Source: Paenibacillaceae bacterium | GTDB lineage: Bacteria; Bacillota; Bacilli; Paenibacillales; Paenibacillaceae | Assembly (NCBI GenBank): GCA_900766135.1 | Contig: CAAFUF010000023.1 | Coordinates: 62,001-126,000 of the forward strand | Direction of reading: 5' to 3' | Length of the DNA: 64,000 nt | Part shown: positions 60,263 to 64,000 of the stretch, in pieces | How the letters are laid out: each line of letters begins with the position of its first letter | Numbering within the stretch: position 1 is the first letter of the stretch | The notes under the pieces: generated by a model | Databases searched by the model: none | The model's input: only the letters and a program-made list of their open reading frames with translations | What the model was told of the DNA's origin: nothing | Position numbers and translations under genes: made by a program

Positions 60263-61342
60263 TTACCAAAGAAAGTCGGTCGAAACGAGCTGCTTCACGT
60301 CAAACGTATTTTTGATGACGCCGATCGTGTTGTAGAAATAAACAACATCCTTCATCGTGTCGTACAACCAGCCGCCCTCGTCCATGCCTTCGTGGTTGTC
60401 GGCCAGCGTGTACAGGTGGACGGTCGGGTACATTTGCTTCACTTCCGCGGGACTGACCTGCAGATCATCGGCGGTTATCTCTGCGGCGTCATCCAAATCG
60501 GTATTGACGTATTGCGTGGCGTCTTCCACGGCTTTCAGCGTGTTTTGCAGCCATTCCGGTTTCGCTTCGGCGTTTTTGGCGGAGACGACGATCACGTCGA
60601 GGATGGTGTTCTCCAGGTTCGCGGTTGAGATGATCACATTGCCTCCCCGGGCGGTTACGCCTTGCGACAGGTACGGCTCGAACGTCGTTGCGGCATCGAC
60701 GCTGCCGGCAACAAACGCAGCGCCCCCTTTGCCCGGCCCCATGTCCACGAGGTTGACATCATCCACGGTCAGCCCGGCCGTTGCCAACGCCTTGGCCAGC
60801 ATGTAGTGGGTTACTTCGCCGAATTGGGCCGTGACCGATTTCCCCTTCAGGTCCGCGACCGTTTGGATGCTCTTGTCGGCCACGATGCCGTCAGCGCCGG
60901 TTGAAGAGTTGTGCAGATAAACGATTTTCGGCAGGCTGGAAATGTCGTTGCCTTCCTCGATCAAAGCATTAATGGAAATAAGATAAGATTGCAGCGTCGT
61001 AAAGGCGATATCCACGTCGCCGGTCATGATGCTCATCAGCGGCGAGGTGGCGCCGAAAGCGCCGATTTGCAGGTCCACGCCATGGGCCAGGTCGAATTCC
61101 TTGTCGGCAAGCGCATAAACCCCGATGCCTCCGATGAACGGCGCATAGGCCGTCTTAACCGGGACGGGGGCCGACGTCTCCGTGGTCGATCCATTCCCGG
61201 CTGCGGTTGCCGCGGCATTGCCTCCGGTTCCGGTTCCTTTTGCGGCATCATTTCCGCAAGCGAGCAGGCCGGACATCATGGCGGCTAATAGCAGCAGTGT
61301 CGCTCCCTTTTTCACTAACCCCTGTTTCTTTTGTCTCCTCAT
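60263..61342 (-). CDS. ABC importer substrate-binding lipoprotein (SsuA/TauA/NMT1 type)
   Basis: A 359-residue lipoprotein with signal peptide and lipobox MSGLLACGN (Cys near residue 29), then a type-II periplasmic-binding fold of the nitrate/sulfonate/taurine group (YMLAKALATAGLTVDDVNLV; DMGPGKGGAAFVAGSVDAAT). GGAGGCGGAG precedes the ATG at 61342. It belongs to the ABC importer encoded at 62753-64000, though a MATE gene lies between. The ligand is unknown. Confidence 0.9.
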   Translation of the reverse strand: MRRQKKQGLVKKGATLLLLAAMMSGLLACGNDAAKGTGTGGNAAATAAGNGSTTETSAPVPVKTAYAPFIGGIGVYALADKEFDLAHGVDLQIGAFGATSPLMSIMTGDVDIAFTTLQSYLISINALIEEGNDISSLPKIVYLHNSSTGADGIVADKSIQTVADLKGKSVTAQFGEVTHYMLAKALATAGLTVDDVNLVDMGPGKGGAAFVAGSVDAATTFEPYLSQGVTARGGNVIISTANLENTILDVIVVSAKNAEAKPEWLQNTLKAVEDATQYVNTDLDDAAEITADDLQVSPAEVKQMYPTVHLYTLADNHEGMDEGGWLYDTMKDVVYFYNTIGVIKNTFDVKQLVSTDFLW

Positions 61343-61392
61343 GATTCTCCGCCTCCAGTACAACTTTTTATATTTGATCAAAATCCGGCAAG

Positions 61393-62766
61393 TTAGCTCA
61401 CCAGATTGTGAATCCATTTATCGCTCCGGATACGAAGCCGGACCAGCGCGTATTTGCAGATGTCGTCGATAATGACGAACAGGTAAACAACCTCGATGCC
61501 CAGTTCAAGCACATACCCGGTCAGGAATGTCAGGGGTAGCGAAACGCACCACAAGGTGGCATTGTCGATGATGAAGCACATTTTCGTATCCCCGCCTGCC
61601 CGCAGCGTGCCCATGATATGGACGAAGTTCATTCCCTTGACCGGCATAATGACGGCTAAATAGATCAGAATCAGGATGACGGTATGGCGCACCTCTCCAG
61701 ATATGCCCTGGTACAGCTGGAGGATCAGCGGCGAGCCCGCGACCAGCAGCAGGCCGGTCATGACGCCGAACAAGGCGGTGTAGGCTTCCATGCGCTTCGC
61801 ATAATGCGGCGCTTTCTCCGGTCGGCCTTCACCGATCGTTTGCCCGAGAATGATCGCGGCCGCCTGCCCGGTGCCGATAAAGAAGGCGATGAGCAACTGC
61901 TCCAGTACCTTGGCGATGCCGACGGCGGCCCCGACCCCGTAACCCATATGGTAAAAGACAACGTTATACAAGGCGTATCCGATGCTCCAGACCGTCTCAT
62001 TGATGATGACGGGAAAGGAGGTTCTGAAGAAGAGGCTCAGAAACCCCTTCCGAGCGGCCAGCAAGTAGCCGGGCTTTGGCGCGTACTCACGAAATTTGCC
62101 ATACAGCACAGTGGTCATGACAGTCATCTCGACGAGCCGTGCGGCGAAAATTGCCCAGGCCGCCCCCTGAATGCCAAGCGCAGGAAAGCCGAAGTGGCCA
62201 AAAATCAGTCCGTAGCTGAGCGCCACATCGACGAGAATCGTCAGGACGGTTACGCGCAGGGGAAATCCGGGCCGGCCAATGTTGCGGAAAATCATCGTGC
62301 AAGCCAGGGACAAGCCGGTCGGCAAGTAGCTGAGACAAACGACCTGCAGATATCGGGCAGCCGGCGCGATCACTTCGCTTTCATTCGAGAACACGCGCAG
62401 TACCTGCTCGGGAAACCATAGACCGACGGCCGTAAACAGGATGCTGACGGCCAGAATGAGCGCGAAGGCCAGCGCGGAGGCGACGTTGAGATGCTGCCGG
62501 TCGCCTTTGCCATAATACTGCGATACGAAAATGGTCGAACCGCTGACGATGCCGACGATAACCAGGTTCAGGATGAAGAAGACCTGGCCGGCAAGACTGG
62601 TGGCAGACACCTGCAGGTCGCCCAGTTGTCCGACCATCAGCGAACTAAGCGTGTTGGTGATGCTGGTGATCATACTCTGCAGGGCGATCGGCAGCGAGAG
62701 AAGCAGGAAACTTTTCAAGAATGGCGCATCCTGGCGGAAAGTCGAAATCAGGTTAGGTTGCCGCAT
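61393..62766 (-). CDS. MATE-family efflux transporter within the importer operon
   Basis: A 457-residue integral membrane protein with 12 helices and the duplicated MATE pattern (VGQLGDLQVSATSLAGQVFF; ILGQTIGEGRPEKAPHYAKR). Its first 14 bp overlap the end of the ATPase gene, so it is a genuine member of the operon. It might export a toxic product of the pathway. Only distantly similar to the MATE gene at 10895. Confidence 0.9.
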   Translation of the reverse strand: MRQPNLISTFRQDAPFLKSFLLLSLPIALQSMITSITNTLSSLMVGQLGDLQVSATSLAGQVFFILNLVIVGIVSGSTIFVSQYYGKGDRQHLNVASALAFALILAVSILFTAVGLWFPEQVLRVFSNESEVIAPAARYLQVVCLSYLPTGLSLACTMIFRNIGRPGFPLRVTVLTILVDVALSYGLIFGHFGFPALGIQGAAWAIFAARLVEMTVMTTVLYGKFREYAPKPGYLLAARKGFLSLFFRTSFPVIINETVWSIGYALYNVVFYHMGYGVGAAVGIAKVLEQLLIAFFIGTGQAAAIILGQTIGEGRPEKAPHYAKRMEAYTALFGVMTGLLLVAGSPLILQLYQGISGEVRHTVILILIYLAVIMPVKGMNFVHIMGTLRAGGDTKMCFIIDNATLWCVSLPLTFLTGYVLELGIEVVYLFVIIDDICKYALVRLRIRSDKWIHNLVS

Positions 62767-63556
62767 AAGCGTCCATCCCGAAATCGCCGGAGTGCAGCAG
62801 GCCGTGGATCTTCTTGCGGATTTGGATGAACTCCTGCGTATCCTTCAGCTCGAGGTCGCGCCGGGCTGGCAGATCGACGGGAATATCGGCGATGATTCGC
62901 CCCGGACGGGAGCTCATGACATAGACCCGCTGAGAGAGGAACACCGCTTCCTCGATGTCGTGCGTGATGAAAATGACGGTATGCTTTTCCTTCTCCCAGA
63001 GCTCGCGTAGTTGCAGCTGCATATTCCCCTTCGTATCCGGATCGAGCGCGCCGAACGGTTCGTCCATAAGCAGGACTTCAGGGTTGTTGGCGAGGGCCCG
63101 GGCAATAGCGACGCGCTGCTTCATGCCGCCGGACAGCTCTTTCGGCAGCCGGTTACGGAAATCGGTCAAGCCGACGAGGTTTAAGTATTTCTCGACGATG
63201 CCGTCGGCTTCGGGCTTAGGCATTTTTTTCAGCTTGAGGCCGAACCGGATGTTATTTTCCACCGTTAACCAGGGAAACAGGGTATAAGCCTGGAAGACCA
63301 TCCCGCGGTCGGCACCCGGACCCGTCATGATGCGGTCATCCAGCATCACATCGCCGGAAGTGGCTTCGTCTAGACCGGCGAAGATGCGCAGCAGAGTCGA
63401 TTTGCCGCAACCGGACGGGCCAACCACGCAGATGAATTCGTTGTCTGCGATATCCATGTTGATGTCTTTCAGCGCGAACGTTTCCGAACGTTTGGAACGA
63501 TAGATTTTGTTCAGGTTTTTGCAGGAGATTTTCGGACGGTTCGCTTGTTGCTGCAT
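62753..63556 (-). CDS. ABC importer ATP-binding subunit (SsuB/TauB type)
   Basis: A 267-residue ATPase with Walker A GPSGCGKST, signature LSGGMKQR, Walker B VLLMDEPFGALD and FITHDIEEA. The C terminus ends with the short tail typical of nitrate/sulfonate/taurine importers. AAAAGGGGGA precedes the ATG at 63556. It pairs with the permease upstream and the lipoprotein downstream. Confidence 0.93.
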   Translation of the reverse strand: MQQQANRPKISCKNLNKIYRSKRSETFALKDINMDIADNEFICVVGPSGCGKSTLLRIFAGLDEATSGDVMLDDRIMTGPGADRGMVFQAYTLFPWLTVENNIRFGLKLKKMPKPEADGIVEKYLNLVGLTDFRNRLPKELSGGMKQRVAIARALANNPEVLLMDEPFGALDPDTKGNMQLQLRELWEKEKHTVIFITHDIEEAVFLSQRVYVMSSRPGRIIADIPVDLPARRDLELKDTQEFIQIRKKIHGLLHSGDFGMDAYAAT

Positions 63557-63588
63557 GGATGATTCCCCCTTTTCGGTAATTGTTTGTT

Positions 63589-64000
63589 TTAGACGTCCTC
63601 GGCCCAATGGAACAGGCGTTTGTTGATGAAGGCGAAAATCCGGTCGAACAGCAGCCCGAGCAGGCCGATCACGAAGATGCCGCCAAAAATAATGTAAGTT
63701 TTCATGAAACGCTCCGCGATCATGATGCTGTAGCCGAGGCCGGAACTGGAGGCGAGCATTTCCGCCATGATCAAATACGTCCAGGCCCAGCCCATAACCA
63801 TACGCATCGTGTCCATGACGTTCGGCATGATTGCGGGAATAATGACGTTCTTGATGACCTGCCCTTGCGTAGCGCCCAGCGTGTATGCGGTGTTGATCAG
63901 GTCAATCTGGATGCCTTTGACAATGTCCGCGATCATGGCGGTCATGGAGAACACGGCGCCAACGACGATGATGGTGATTTTGGCCGTTTCGCCGACCCCG
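63589..64000 (-). CDS. ABC importer permease (SsuC/TauC type), N terminus outside window
   Basis: About 136 C-terminal residues of an inner-membrane permease, open to the window edge. The EAA-loop region TLGATQGQVIKNVIIPAIMP contacts the ATPase, followed by LGYSIMIAERFMKTYIIFGG. It is upstream of and in the same direction as the ATPase gene. Confidence 0.9.
   Translation of the reverse strand, partial: GVGETAKITIIVVGAVFSMTAMIADIVKGIQIDLINTAYTLGATQGQVIKNVIIPAIMPNVMDTMRMVMGWAWTYLIMAEMLASSSGLGYSIMIAERFMKTYIIFGGIFVIGLLGLLFDRIFAFINKRLFHWAEDV

Overview
The window looks like a chromosomal segment of a Paenibacillus-type, spore-forming member of the Bacillota. The grounds are strong AGGAGG-type ribosome sites, many compact operons with rho-independent terminators, a YraDE-AdhB-YraFG spore-coat operon, CcpA-type cre sites, large secreted multidomain glycan hydrolases (GH10, GH16 with CBM56, GH87) and an unusually large number of one-component regulators. 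No rRNA, tRNA, transposase, prophage or CRISPR was seen.

Layout. 1-7.3 kb: end of a GH10 xylanase, a WYL-type regulator divergent from two small genes (one GyrI-like), a metallo-beta-lactamase-fold hydrolase, an Lrp/AsnC regulator, and a GH16 beta-1,3-glucanase with a cre site in its promoter region. 7.3-16.8 kb: DinB proteins, an ECF sigma factor with a SnoaL-like tail, an SRPBCC protein, three short-chain dehydrogenases (one fused to a MerR regulator), a MATE exporter, and MerR, MarR and WYL regulators. 16.9-19.4 kb: an FtsX-type ABC exporter with its TetR regulator and paired operators. 19.5-30.3 kb: a glycine riboswitch controlling a CycA-like permease, an AraC/GyrI regulator, a DUF2975/YozG/DUF817 operon, malate:quinone oxidoreductase, a double-MerR regulator, OhrR with a divergent perhydrolase-like esterase, and a purine permease. 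30.5-35.2 kb: gamma-glutamyltransferase, SfsA, a nitrilase-family protein and two GNAT proteins. 35.7-38.0 kb: the spore-coat operon. 38.2-42.2 kb: a GH87 alpha-1,3-glucanase with a perfect cre site upstream. 42.5-45.1 kb: the carboxy(nor)spermidine synthase/decarboxylase operon behind a structured, terminator-ended leader. 46-50.4 kb: an HMA protein with a metal P-type ATPase, then a peroxiredoxin with its TetR repressor and a secreted histidine phosphatase. 51-56.8 kb: a PadR-DUF4180 fusion, a TPR-SUKH protein, and a GntR regulator with phosphoketolase. 57.3-64 kb: a minus-strand operon (ABC importer, MATE exporter, two isochorismatase-like hydrolases, M20 amidohydrolase) that looks like uptake and hydrolysis of an amide- or carbamoyl-type compound; it runs off the right edge.

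The most unusual structure is not a gene. Several long intergenic stretches (35.2-35.6, 45.6-45.8, 50.5-50.7, 53.2-53.3, 56.9-57.3 kb) carry arrays of about 20-21-bp imperfect palindromes at a near-constant spacing of 50-52 bp. Each array has its own stem sequence. Three of them share a four-copy layout with steps of 50, 61-67 and 50 bp. A second strong candidate for new biology is the leader RNA of the polyamine operon, and a third is the pair of regulator-domain fusions that keep an internal ribosome site.
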